From: Mucidula mucida
Lineage: Eukaryota; Basidiomycota; Agaricomycetes; Agaricales; Physalacriaceae
NCBI GenBank assembly: GCA_015501055.1
Contig: JADNYV010000028.1
Span: 62,001-126,000 of the forward strand
Reading direction: 5' to 3'
DNA: 64,000 nt
Under the pieces are notes generated by a model. The model did not search any database and was not told the DNA's origin. It saw only the letters and a list, made by a program, of their open reading frames with translations. Position numbers and translations under genes: made by a program. Below are positions 1 to 10,396 of this stretch, piece after piece (position 1 is the stretch's first letter; each line of letters opens with the position of its first letter).

Positions 1-728
1 CGAATTTGAGCCTCGGGCTTCAGAATAGGGAGCGCGCTCGCAAGCAGTGCGGAGAAGTACTACACAGCCAAGGCCAATAAAGTCCAAAGTCAAGCATATT
101 CTGGGATGGCGACAGCAAATGTCGCAAAGGCTGATGTCGTCTATGTGTGAAGAGGAATGACTGTCGAGATTGGGAGGTTGATATGGTTGATATCGTCCCC
201 TTGAGAGGAAAAGAGTCGAATAGGAGCCCGAATCCACCGACACAGCGAGAAAGCTGTGTAAGCAGATTCGCGCAATTGGCGCTTGACGGTGAATCGCATA
301 ACACGTTGTGAAACGAGATTCCTTGTATGGTGTATGATTTCCGCGAATCCAGCGCTTATTTGTTCTTGTGAACGAGGACGAACAGTTACAGAGCGTAGGG
401 ACAGGGCGCCAGGTCTATCCTAAGCATGAATGGCAGTACAGCAGCCAAGACATGGCGATAGAGCGTCAGAAGAGTCACAGCGTTCAGTCCCTCCGAGTCC
501 ACATCGGTGGCAAGTCCAACTGGATTTATTGTTCCTCGTATTTTCGGTGATGAAGGCCACGCGCGGCGCACGTGTCAAGGACCTCCACGTGGCCTTCCCA
601 TTCCGTTCGTTCGGCGATCATTCACCCATCTCTCCCATCTCTCCACAAATATTTTGGCCTGGTCTCTTACGACCGCCTGCCTTTCAGAAGAAAACTTGTG
701 TATCTGAACGACTTTTATCTCAACCATC
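1..728. other. No gene recognised upstream of the DUF1917 gene
   Basis: I see no conserved protein or RNA in this stretch. Short open frames exist on both strands, but they overlap each other, have no recognisable domain and do not join through plausible introns. A CT-rich tract near 620-640 probably belongs to the promoter of the gene that starts at 729. Confidence 0.4.
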
Positions 729-1561
729 ATGGACGTTGACTTTGATATCACCGCCACTCTCATCAAACAAATGGTTCGTGCCTCTCAACCATTACTAAAG
801 TTATCTTTACAGTGTTCCATAGAACAGTCTGCATATTATGGAACTCGACGGTATTGATGCGCGTAAAGTCACTCAGGAATGTTAATCCCCCCCGAATTCA
901 GAATTCTGTTTGATGTTGTCCATTGAAACAGAATCATCAAAGTCACACACCTGGGCCAGCCCCAGCAGGCGGTTGGACCGCGCCTCCGGGATTTGGGGAG
1001 GCCGAAAATGGCCTCATCCTTCGTAACTTTGATGATTCCCACTCTCCCAACGATGTCTCTGCTTTCTGCACGCGTTGGCCACCCAGTCGGACTCCGTCAA
1101 CGTACTGTGAATGGATCTCCATTGACCGCGGTACCACCCTATGCGCGTATCCGTCCCAGATAGAGAGCCTGCAAGCTGCTTTCCGTTCCGTCGCGTCTAA
1201 CGGAAATGTCTCCGTCGACAGCCTCGACCAGTTAGCCTGCGACCACCGCATACTATCGGGGAAATGGCTGATATTCACCAATCCGTACCGTGTTGACGCG
1301 TTGTGGGAGAGCGTCGTGAAGCTCGTTTGTCTTCACAGAAAGTCGGGGTGCGCCAAGGTTACGCCGAACAAGGGGATAGGGTCGTATCTCATCTGTGTCT
1401 ACGTGGAAGACTACACTTCGGAGGATACTATGTCGTTGAGGGAGGACCTACGTCGTATAGGCGTTACGTGGGGGATAGGTTTCAAGATGGATGCATATAC
1501 TCATCTCGGCATATACGCAAAGAACGAATTTGGTATCCGTCCTAATCGACACTATGTATAG
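729..1561 (+). CDS. DUF1917 / Bles03-like (UPF0696) protein
   Basis: The main exon (about 932-1561) encodes some 210 residues. A Gly-rich start (PAGGWTAPPGFG) is followed by a DUF1917-type fold: a GKWLIFTNP segment, an Asp/Trp helix (VDALWESVVKLV), an AKVTPNKG turn and a final strand pair ending in GIRPNRHYV. This order fits the eukaryotic C11orf68/Bles03 family, whose members have an eIF4E-like fold; a molecular role is not established. A start at 729 gives MDVDFDITATLIKQM, and introns bounded by GT..AG lie at roughly 774-819 and 858-931. The exact 5' splice phases are not settled. The 3' frame is intact. Confidence 0.7.
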
Positions 1562-1766
1562 ATCTGATGCAGCGGGGGGTTGGCGGCCTTGCTGCTTCCT
1601 AGTTGCTCTTGATTCGCTCTTGCACGCATTCCGTACCATTGTATTCTTACGCGAGCCATCGCCGTATACCTGTAACAATAGAACATCTTCATTTTTGGTA
1701 ATCGAGCATAGTAATAGTATAAGTAGTTCTCTAGCATGTAAACACTGCAGGACCTGGTTCGCGGCG

Positions 1767-2994
1767 TCAGAAGGGCATGGCGAGTCCTACACGTTCAAAA
1801 CACATACCTGGCGGAGTGTAGCTGCTGATGCCGAAGATTTCTGTAACGATGCCCGGATCTTCATCTACAACCAAGTTTTTAGCACGAGGGACTCGGTGTA
1901 TACGATGGTGCGCGAACCTGTGTAAGCTCCTGGGAATGCAACAGTCGCCGGAGCAGCCGCTTCCGCGCTCGGAACACCAGTGATATGGAGTTGAGCGCAA
2001 CTCATCTGTTAGCGTTTTAGGTTTAGAGAGATCAAACTGAAGGAGCCTGTAGTGACTGACGAAGAACTGGGCTCCCGGGTAAGACGAAGCCGACAACAAA
2101 TCTATGCACTATATGAGAGTCATATCCACGTAAGTTTCACCAGAGCACGTACTGATAGATTCTGCGCGGAGCAAGTAGTCTCCAGAGGCCAAACAAGACG
2201 GAATCGTGAAGGTGGCATTGCCCCCGTTAAGGAAGAGGCGGTCAGAGGCCCATTGGCGGTTGGCGGGGGTGTATCCGTCCTCGAAGATCTTGAACCATTC
2301 CAGACCTGTAAAAAGAGATGAGAACGACAACTCATAATTTCGTGCTTTCGTGCTTACCGGTAGTTCCGACATCAGCAGCGTCGGGGACGCTGGCCCTTCA
2401 AAATTGTTCAGTAAACATACGCTCTGTGGCAACGAATGACTTACAAGTATGCCAGGACGGGTCCTAAGAGACAAAAGTTCAGTATCGTTATAATGCTAAC
2501 GCCATTGTATATACCTTTGTTAGTGGGGTCCAGTGGGTCGGACGGGTCAGGTCCTTGATATCCTGCACTGTAGTGGTGGAACTACATACCGTACAGTCAG
2601 TCTGGAGCGCCACAAAGCATTGCGAGACTTACCTGAGCCGTGACCTGGTCACCAGCGGCAACCGGAATAACCGCGTCGGAGACCGGCTGGATGAAGTTCG
2701 TGTTGCAGGCAATGTCACTGCTGGTGATATCCGTAATAGGCTGTCGAGATGTTCAAGATCGGGGCATCAACGCCAATCAAGCGAACACTCACAGCGTTCG
2801 CACTGGGAACGCGGACGCCGACGGCGTGGCCTTGGTCGACGCCGTTGACCGAGACAGCCTAGACGAGCAAAGCGTTTGAACAGGGACGATAAGACAACTA
2901 GAGTTGATAGTCCTACCGAGAAGACAGTCCGAGCAGAAACACCGCTGAAACCGTGGAGGAGGACACCGAAGGATACGATAGCGAAAGACCTCAT
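1767..2994 (-). CDS. AA9-like protein with N-terminal Arg (no histidine brace)
   Basis: Secreted AA9 (former GH61) fold, split by about ten short introns that all join in frame. A 21-residue signal peptide ends GVSA, so the mature protein starts RTVFS, with Arg in place of the His that begins a true AA9. Later segments are [96 protein letters not shown] and FPGAYTDEDPGI. The S-H-H-G-P-V segment that carries the second copper His reads T-N-K-G-P-V, and the axial Tyr is Phe (QFF). All three copper positions are therefore changed, so LPMO chemistry is not expected. There is no CBM1; the protein stops shortly after the domain (LAMPF). A TATAAAG lies about 40 bp before the start. R1 AA9 proteins are known from basidiomycetes; their role is open. 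Confidence 0.88.
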
Positions 2995-3481
2995 GTTTTT
3001 TGAGCTGCCTGTTCCCTGCTGTTCTACCTTGCCTTTATACCTTCCAAGCGATTTCAACAGACTGCCGACATACTCGCATCTATTCCTGTCGTAGCTCCCT
3101 CATTGGCAGGATAAATTTCGTCAGGAGCGCCCTAGAAGACCGTTCCTATTGTATGCGAGGATTCTGCGGAGCATCTGAGCAGCTTCTTCACCGTCGTGCG
3201 CGCGGTGAATAACTCGTTCCTCGTTACTAGGTTAGGACGATATTTCTCAAGCAAAGTCCATGACCTGATCAGATGAGGCTATATTTATATCTTACAGCAT
3301 GACAGAAGAGCATGATGGTAAGGTGGAACGGAATGCTTACCTCTGCCAGCGCACCATCGCGGCGATACTCCATCGATTTCAGACAATCAGCCAAGCTTAA
3401 CGAATAAAGCACGATTTATGGGAGATAGGGCATGGAGCAGATTACACAAAAACCATATTTCGACAGCTGATGCTCTGAGCA
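2995..3481. promoter_or_regulatory. Intergenic region between two AA9 genes, with TATA box
   Basis: On the minus strand this is the 5' region of the Arg1 AA9-like gene. A TATAAAG at 3033-3039 (reverse complement) sits about 40 bp before its ATG. The rest spans the 3' end of the upstream AA9-CBM1 gene, whose stop codon is at 3482-3484. No other gene is seen. Confidence 0.5.
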
Positions 3482-4880
3482 TTACAAACATTGGCTGTAC
3501 TGTGGCCAAAATTAGGAAACTGAGGATATCAAAGAAGGAGGTACGTACGTAGTCACTCGATTTAACACACGTGAAAGGAGCAATGCACGCCGTCGGTCCG
3601 GTGTACCTTCACTGGATTCAGGACTAGACGACATGAAAAAAAACGTCACTTACGTTGCACCACCACACTGCCCGTATTGCGCCACTGTTCCCGAGGACGC
3701 CGGTGTACCTGCGGTCGATGTCGAAGACGCCTGTACCGTCGAACCAGCAGGTGTAGTAGGAGCGGGTGCACTACCAGCGTTACAGCTGAAAACAGCCGGT
3801 CCTACGCAAAGAAACCGTGTTACAACGTGCGTTCTGCGAGGAAAACTTCTTCAAACCTGGGACCGTGTAGCTAGTGACAGTAGGATAGTAGATGTTAATT
3901 GTTATGCCGGGGTCAGAGCCTGGCAGGAATTTTCAGATCCAGAATAACGGGTAAACTACGCGTGATGCTCACCTTTGTACGCGCCGGGGAAGGAGACGGT
4001 GCTGGGTGACGTGCTACCTCCACCTGTTATCTGCAGCTGAGCACTCCATCTGTAAAAATGATAAACATAGATTGAGCGAGGCACGAAAGAGTCCGAAGGC
4101 ATCATCACGCACGTAGAGTTGGGCGCCGGGGTAGCTTTGAGCGCCATGCAAAGCTGAGTAGAAAGGTCGGCGAAGAAGTCGGACGAATCAACATCATCGA
4201 CTTACCAATCAGCTCAACGCGCATAAGGTACTGTCCTGCAGCGATGCAGCTTGGGATGGTGAATGTTACTTTTCCCTTGTTCGCGATAAGTCTGTCAACA
4301 CCCCAGGCGCCGTTGGCAAATCCATCTTCCCAGATCTTGAACCATTGAAGTCCGGTGACGCTCGCCTGCGTGGCGTTCGATACCTTGGCTCTGGTGGCAA
4401 GATCAGGTGATATGAGAAGGTGCGCAAAGGTGTGGCGTACAAATAAGCCATTACTGGACCATGATGGCTCGCGTCTATTGGATCCGCTGGATCACTAGAA
4501 TCTGCTCCGCTGAGAGTGTGGTGCCATTCCGCAGTGACTTGCGTCCCAGCAGCAACTGGTATAACTGTCGTCGAGATTGGAGTATGATACGGATTAATTC
4601 CGCCATTACAAATCACGTCGTTGGAAGTAACATCGGTGATGGGCTTGCAGCAGATTCAAATAAGCAGGTGGCACTGAAGGACAGATTGCATTTTGACATA
4701 CGCCATCATAGTCTGGAACACGAATACCGTTGAGGTGACTTGAGATACACCGTTGACATATAATTCCTGTTCACGTATAATTAGCGAGCTTATTGAGGCT
4801 CTGTGCGTTCGACTTACTTGAAAGATGGTATGTGCCGAGACGGTCGAGACAAGAAATAGAATAGATGAAAGCTGAATCAT
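3482..4880 (-). CDS. AA9 lytic polysaccharide monooxygenase with C-terminal CBM1 (frame broken twice)
   Basis: Signal peptide [16 protein letters not shown], then mature HTIFQ, the canonical His1. Later exons give [53 protein letters not shown] (second copper His), [26 protein letters not shown] (axial Tyr), QLQITGGG and FPGAYKGSDPGI. A Ser/Thr/Pro/Ala linker leads to a CBM1 ([22 protein letters not shown]) ending YSQCL-stop. Such enzymes oxidatively cleave cellulose outside the cell. Two defects are visible. About 4740, one G is missing in the [12 protein letters not shown] stretch. About 4041, two bases are missing where the neighbouring AA9-like gene has SCAQL; an alternative acceptor there would restore frame but lose the Cys. 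TATAAGG lies about 45 bp upstream. Indel error seems likelier than pseudogenisation given the pattern across the window. Confidence 0.85.
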
Positions 4881-5285
4881 ATCGCGACGATGGACGGCGT
4901 GTACAAGTGCACCAAAAAGGTATCCTTATATCTGGCGGTCCTGACATGCGTTATTAGATGAGGCTATTATTCGGTATATCGACTGTTAGGATGACAGTGC
5001 TAAGACTCCTAGGTAAACGCGAACACCATTGAAAAGAGGTTGATTGTAAAGCGTCGATGCCTGGCGGGTACCTTGTGTGTCACTAAACGGATCAGAAATG
5101 TTGAACAGCAGACAATTTGTGCAAATTCAAGCACGCCGATTGGTGATAAGAGCGATGCAGGTGACCACTAGACAGGCCAAGCCTCAGCAAGAAGGCACCC
5201 TGTGGTCCATAATCAAAGTCAAGGTCCTGATCACAAAACGCCGACAAAGCATCTTCAAGCACAGGCTTATAGTATACGATCGAAG
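4881..5285. promoter_or_regulatory. 5' region of the AA9-CBM1 gene
   Basis: A minus-strand TATAAGG at 4924-4930 lies about 45 bp upstream of the AA9-CBM1 start codon. The remainder is promoter and the 3' flank of VPS37. I see no gene. Confidence 0.5.
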
Positions 5286-6004
5286 TCAATCGTCGCGCCA
5301 TGTTACTTGGCCACTGTTCCAGCGATCACTCCATATTACGCGCTTGTGGTAGGTCTTGCGCAGATCCTTGAACTCTTTCACAAAGTCGTCAATATCTCTG
5401 CCGCTGGGCGTGCCTGTGCCCGATGACGCGGCGGAAGGTGGTGGCGGAGGTTGCTGCTGGACGAACGCGGTCGCCAGGGCCTCTGATGCCTCGTCCTGCG
5501 CAATGGTCGCGTGCCGTAGTCGCATCAAGAGGAATTGAGGAGTAAATCGCTGGTTGCAAATGTAAGTACAATGAGGTGGATGCTGGGTACGCCATCTACC
5601 TGATAGACATCCTTCTGCTCCTTTTCTAATTCTTTCCAGCGTGCTTCGAGGGCTTTCGCCTCGTCAAAGGCGTCCTTGGTTTCGGCGCGTAAATGGTATA
5701 GACTGTCCTGTAGTGCTAGGTTGTTTTCTGAGGAATAATCAGTGTCTACTCTACTGAGTAAAATGATCAGCGCACTGGATATGGCTTCATTTGCCATGCC
5801 CAGCTCTGACTGGGCCTGATACATGGCCTTGACGCGCGGTAGGGAGTGAAAGACGGCTTGGAAATAGCTCTGGTCCGACAGCAGATCCTCGAGGTCTTCG
5901 CGACTGGCAGAGAGATAAACAAAGCGAATAAATTGCCGTCGATGAACGTACGATAGGTGTGCGAGCTCGGGGAAATCGTGAAAAAGTTGGGTTTCTGACG
6001 ACAT
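5286..6004 (-). CDS. VPS37: ESCRT-I subunit Vps37 (Mod(r) domain)
   Basis: Two exons are joined by one short intron (about 5529-5602). The first exon has the N-terminal helices and the long coiled coil of the Mod(r) domain (ALEARWKELEKEQKDVYQ). The second continues RFTPQFLLMRLRHATIAQDE, has a Pro/Ser-rich loop, and ends with the family signature: FVKEFKDLRKTYHKR, then WSDRW and QVTWRDD before the stop. Vps37 is the stalk subunit of ESCRT-I, which with Vps23, Vps28 and Mvb12 sorts ubiquitinated membrane proteins into multivesicular endosomes. The total of about 215 residues is usual for a fungal Vps37. The gene is head-to-head with RRP40, with only 35 bp between start codons. The frame looks intact. 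Confidence 0.85.
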
Positions 6005-6039
6005 GACGGCAGGACAGAGGTTGCTTCCTCGTGACCACC
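6005..6039. promoter_or_regulatory. 35-bp gap between divergent VPS37 and RRP40 start codons
   Basis: The ATG of VPS37 (minus, 6002-6004) and the ATG of RRP40 (plus, 6040-6042) are separated by 35 bp. No TATA box is visible. The core promoter of each gene must therefore overlap the transcribed or coding part of the other, or one start codon lies further downstream than assumed. Confidence 0.6.
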
Positions 6040-6879
6040 ATGTCCGTCGTCGTTCCCGGTGAAGATGTCCCCGCTCAGCACATCAACCTCAAACTGGACC
6101 TGGCCTTACTCAAGTGTCGTATTCGTCGTCGCCCATTGTCGTATCGACGCGGGCAGGCACTCTCAACCATTCTGCGAACCGAAGCAAATGGTGGGTGGAA
6201 AGCAATTCTCGCCGTGTACGTTGCTCTCAATGTATTAAAAAGCGTTATTCTTAATTCTATGATAGTATGTCCCTGCTCCTCAGGAATCCGTGATTGGAAT
6301 CGTCACACAAAAAGCCGGTGAAGGATACCGAGTAGACATTGGCTCGGCTCACTTTGCCTCGCTCGACGGCATGGCTTTTGAAGGCGCAAGCAAAAGAAAT
6401 CGTCCCAATCTCAAGGTAGATCAGCTCTGATTGCATGTCAATCTCCTTCAACAACTATCGCAGATTGGCAGTCTAGTATATGCGCGAATTTCTTTGCCCA
6501 TAAAGACATGGAACCCGAGCTCGAGTGTTTTGACGCGCAGACCCGGAAATCCGAAGGCTTCGGCGAACTGAAAGGTGGCTTTATGGTAAGATGCAGCCTG
6601 AGCATGTGTCGCAAGTAAGCATCTCCCTTCCCACACCGCCGCACATTTCTTGACTGTAAGGTTTATAGACTTTTGGACCCAAATCACTTTCTGTTACCTC
6701 TTTTAGGCTCCCAGATCCCTCTGGAGGTAGCCGTCGGTGTCAACGGGCGTGTGTGGATCAGCTCAAAAGAGCTCAAACACACTATAGCCATAAGCCGCTG
6801 TATTGAAGCGGTTGACCCCGATGGCGAGGGAATGGAAGAAAAGGCCCTCAGAGTATTTCTTGGATCGTTGGATATTTGA
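6040..6879 (+). CDS. RRP40: Exosome complex subunit Rrp40 (EXOSC3)
   Basis: RNA-binding cap subunit of the nuclear and cytoplasmic RNA exosome, with N-terminal, S1 and KH regions. Visible blocks: VVVPGEDVPAQHINLKL at the start, then in the next frame GLTQV, STRAGTLNHSANRSKWWVES, and after an intron PAPQESVIGIV, GEGYRVDIG, ASLDGMAFEGASKRNRP, GSLVYARIS, GFGELKGGFMVRCSL, LLDPNHFLLPLLG and GVNGRVWISS (KH region), ending LRVFLGSLDI-stop. Near 6096 the frame drops one base: KLGPG would need three Gs where two are present. As Rrp40 is expected to be essential, a missing base in the assembly is the simplest reading. The ATG at 6040 was chosen because MSVVVPG follows it; a GTG nine bases upstream is not a fungal start. 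Confidence 0.85.
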
Positions 6880-7245
6880 CAGCCCGGTTCGTGTATGTCT
6901 TTGGGGAACCCCACTGGCCGCCCGTCCTGCGCGAGACCTACTCCGGCGGTGCTGACGTCAAATCCAAGTCGAGTCTTCGCGTTATGCACATGTTGCGTGC
7001 CTTCATCGAAACTCTGGTCTCCCGGCGTGACGGCAATTGCATGTTGCAGGTTAGCGTCAGCTATCTGGAAGCATTAGAATGGCTTTGACACACGAAGCGA
7101 TAGTTGCTCAACTTGTATGTACTGTATAACACTGATGGTATTCTCGACCTTCTCGACTCTGATTGTCTCATGAAGAAATCGTCCAGTCAATCTATTCTTA
7201 CTGTCTGTCAACTATGCTATCCTTGTTCGGCGTCTTCCTGCATTT

Positions 7246-8200
7246 ATGTTCGGCTACTATCATAATGGAGAACGAACTACAACGCGCAAAAAACGTGTTT
7301 GCCGATTTGCAGTGTTGTCCTCGGAGTGCGCGGATCTACAACAGTTCTCATTTGATGCTGATATCTGCTCCTTTCGTACATCAATGCAAACCTGCACCCA
7401 GTATGGTCTCTGCTCGATCTATGAGATTCGGCGGCCCACGACCAACATCATCTCTGGGTTCTTGAGCGCTTACCGGTGCACCTTTATGAGAAACCCGGAC
7501 AATCCATCGTCCGACTGACTTTACAATATTTCTTTGTCTGCTTGAAGTTACTCGAGTCGATGGATAATCGTCTGCCAGGCGTCGAGAGCATTCTCCCAGG
7601 TACGCGTCGACTCTTTAGTAGCACGACTTGCTTGGAGCTGATATCGCACACAGAACATATCTTCCGAGAATTCGAGCAGCTGGCATCATCTTCTTCTAGT
7701 ACTACTGGCGGAGATCGTTACCAGACCGCGGCGCTTGAGTCACCGAGTCCTAGTCTTTCCACCAACGCAGACGACCCACCAGAGCAACGCCTACAGTTAA
7801 CCTCTTCGACGGGGTTAGATGCATTTGGCGATAATCATATTTGCCTGTACTGTCAGCGCTGGTGTCGCGGCCGCAGTGCGCTCCTCGTTCACATGGTGAG
7901 CCTCGGCTATCACGCATCCTCTAGCCAACTCTAACGTTGTTGGCCTTAGCGTATTCACAATGGCATAAAACGTGAGCCCCGGCTAATTCTCAAACTATAC
8001 CAAATCTAAATTCCCAAGCCTTCGTGTGTCCTGTGCCCCATTGTGGCCAGGTCTTCAATGTCAAATCTAATTTGAAGAGACACTGCGATCGGAAGCACCA
8101 GCCGCCTGAGGGGGGTAAAGTCCGACCACGGTCGGGTGATACTGAGCGTGGCGCATCGGGCTCCCCTCCTTCATCCAGGAGCAGCCTCTCGCGCAGTTGA
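7246..8200 (+). CDS. C2H2 zinc-finger protein
   Basis: Two classical zinc fingers lie at the C-terminus. The first is CLYC followed by 12 residues and HMRIH, split by an intron at about 7893-7949. The second is CPVPHC followed by 12 residues and HCDRKH, after a further intron at about 7973-8020. A Ser/Arg-rich tail ends at the stop 8198-8200. The N-terminal part has no recognised domain and contains a run of Ser (residues near 7690). The frame steps by one base near 7474 (a GG that should be GGG restores AYRVHLYEKPGQ), so upstream and downstream parts belong together. A nuclear transcription-factor role is inferred from the fingers only. The start codon is uncertain; exons between 6880 and 7245 cannot be excluded. 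Confidence 0.6.
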
Positions 8201-9298
8201 CATCGGTCGGGCCCCGTGGCTTGTTACTATGAACACGAACACATCTATCAACATTGTATATAGGATTGCTTGAATCATTCGACCCATATAGCTACCAAGT
8301 CTCTTAAAATACCAGCGAAACACGACATTGCTTCTTCTCAACCAACTTAGCAGTCTTGTGTATTATGGTAGGACATTTCTCCACACAGCAGAAGACAACG
8401 GGGCGCACTTCAATCTTAGCATCAACGCTCAATTTCCCACGATCATCATCGTTGAATTGACATAAGGACGAGACGAAGCATGAAACATTCCATAAACATT
8501 AACTGTAATGGCCACTCTCCGCCACGGCGAGCGTGTGCTCTACGATACGTATACAGCAAAAGGTATTCTGACGACGTACCTAGACCACACCAAAGTGAGC
8601 CACGTTACCACCGAACATCACAGCTATGATTGATCCGACACGTCCCCTTCTTCATAGCTGTAGGTTACACTCTGAGTCTCATACCCATCATGCATCGAAC
8701 CGCCGAGACTCAAGGAAGTCATTAGGGGTGCGAATGGATTTTTTTGTAATAAATGCGCCACTTTTTCCGCGCAACTTGAGTTTTGAATTCCAAAGTCTCA
8801 TTTCAGAGAGAAAGCCGTAGTCCGAGAAGAACTTGCCGCCACATCTCCCGCCCGGGCGCTGCAGGCTTTCGGGTATCACATACGTCGCCTAGAATAGACT
8901 AGGATTGTACTTGGTTCAATCGCGACAGTGGCGCAGATTAAGTAGAAACTTCTCACGTCGATTTTGAAGATGCAGTGGGTCGCATCTAGCAAGGTGACCT
9001 GAGATCGCGTCGTACCCTGAAGAATGAGATGAGCTTTGAATGCTAGAAGTTGGAAACCCTAGTTTATGAAACGCACGCACGACATTCAGAATCACTGGAT
9101 ATCGCAGTAAGGTCCTAGGACGGGTATAGACCTGGAGTTTAGAGCACTTCCGCCTATGCGAGTCGAAACAACAAAAGTAGATGGATGCGTCCGAATCTTG
9201 GTCGAGCAACCCGAAGCAGCTGCAAGAACGGGCCGCTGGTCCGGTGGCTGTGCTAAATTTGCTCAAAGTCAGGCGCATCATTTCATCGATCTCCCATC
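8201..9298. other. Gene-poor stretch before ADE1
   Basis: No conserved protein is recognisable. A 41-codon open frame at 8508-8633 (MATLRHGERVLYDTYTAKG...) has acceptable composition but no relatives I can name and no clear intron context. The right part is the ADE1 promoter. Confidence 0.35.
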
Positions 9299-10359
9299 AT
9301 GGCCGCTTTAACGAACACTCATCTTCCTGGACTGACACTATTATCCAAAGGCAAAGTCCGGGACATCTACAGCACCTCCTCTGCGGACCACCTCCTCTTT
9401 GTCGCGACCGACAGGATATCTGCGTACGACGTGATCCTGAACAATGTCAGTTTAAAAAAGCTCGCGCTTGGATTCTTCCCCGTGTGATTCATGTCCACAG
9501 GGTATTCCGGACAAGGGAAAGCTCCTCACCAAGATCTCTCTGTTCTGGTTTGGAAAGCTCGCGCATATCATCCCGAACCACTTTGTGACCGTCGACGTCG
9601 ATGAGATGCCCGTGGAAGTGCGCCCGTACAAGGAGCAACTGGATGGACGCGCGATGTTGGTGAAGAAGGCCAAGGTCGTCCCGCTGGAAGCTATCGTGCG
9701 CGGATACATCACCGGTCAATATCTCGCGTCGTTCGCTTTCTCTTATCTCTCAACTGGATCTAGGTTCCGCCTGGTCCGAGTACAAGAAATCCGGAACCGT
9801 CCATGGGATACCGATACCACCCGGCATGCGCGAGTCGCAGCAGTTTCCCGAGCCGATATTTACACCGTCCACCAAAGCCGAGCAGGGTGCGCACGACGAG
9901 AACATATCGCCCGCACAAGGTTTATCTCTTCCATCTCTAACGCGTCTCGCATCCTGACTATTCTCACTAGCCGCGGCTTTGGTTGGCGAACAACTGTATA
10001 AACAGATATCGGAAGCTGCGCTGAAGCTCTACTCTGAAGCAGCATCGTACGCATCGTCAAAGGGCATCATACTCGCGGATACAAAGTTCGAATTTGGTCT
10101 CATCGGCGACAAGCTGATTCTCATCGATGAACTACTAACACCGGACTCGTCTCGGTACTGGCCATTAGAAGGCTACACAGTCGGCGTCGCGCAACCGAGC
10201 TTTGATAAACAATACCTTCGCGACTGGCTTGTGAGCTCAGGCTTCCGCAAGGGTCTAGAAGACGGAAAGGTCGATGGAGAGGGATGGACGATCGCAGACG
10301 ATGTTGTGCAGGGTACACGACAACGGTACAGTGACGTTGTGAATATGCTGGTGGAATGA
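9299..10359 (+). CDS. ADE1: SAICAR synthetase (phosphoribosylaminoimidazole-succinocarboxamide synthase)
   Basis: Step of de novo purine synthesis: joins CAIR and aspartate with ATP to give SAICAR, in the cytosol. The protein begins [12 protein letters not shown] then [11 protein letters not shown], the N-terminal lobe motif, followed by [95 protein letters not shown] and [11 protein letters not shown], ending VVNMLVE. Introns at about 9448-9499, 9718-9764 and 9920-9971 restore the frame exactly. Length of about 300 residues is normal for a monofunctional fungal enzyme. No frame break is seen. It converges on HEM13 with under 50 bp between stop codons. Confidence 0.95.
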
Positions 10360-10396
10360 GCAGTATCATTATGAATATTACAGTTAGTTTTGAATT

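Noticed and set aside
1491..1925. Plus-strand 144-codon frame overlapping the end of the DUF1917 gene and the AA9-like gene
   Set aside because: It runs antisense through conserved AA9 exons and out of frame with the DUF1917 exon.
3482..4880. Calling the AA9-CBM1 gene a pseudogene
   Set aside because: The same type of small loss occurs in essential genes nearby, and all functional residues are kept, so assembly indels are more likely.
6876..7088. Open frame just after the RRP40 stop as a separate gene or upstream exon
   Set aside because: The frame has weak composition, no motif, and I could not join it to the zinc-finger exons through convincing splice sites.
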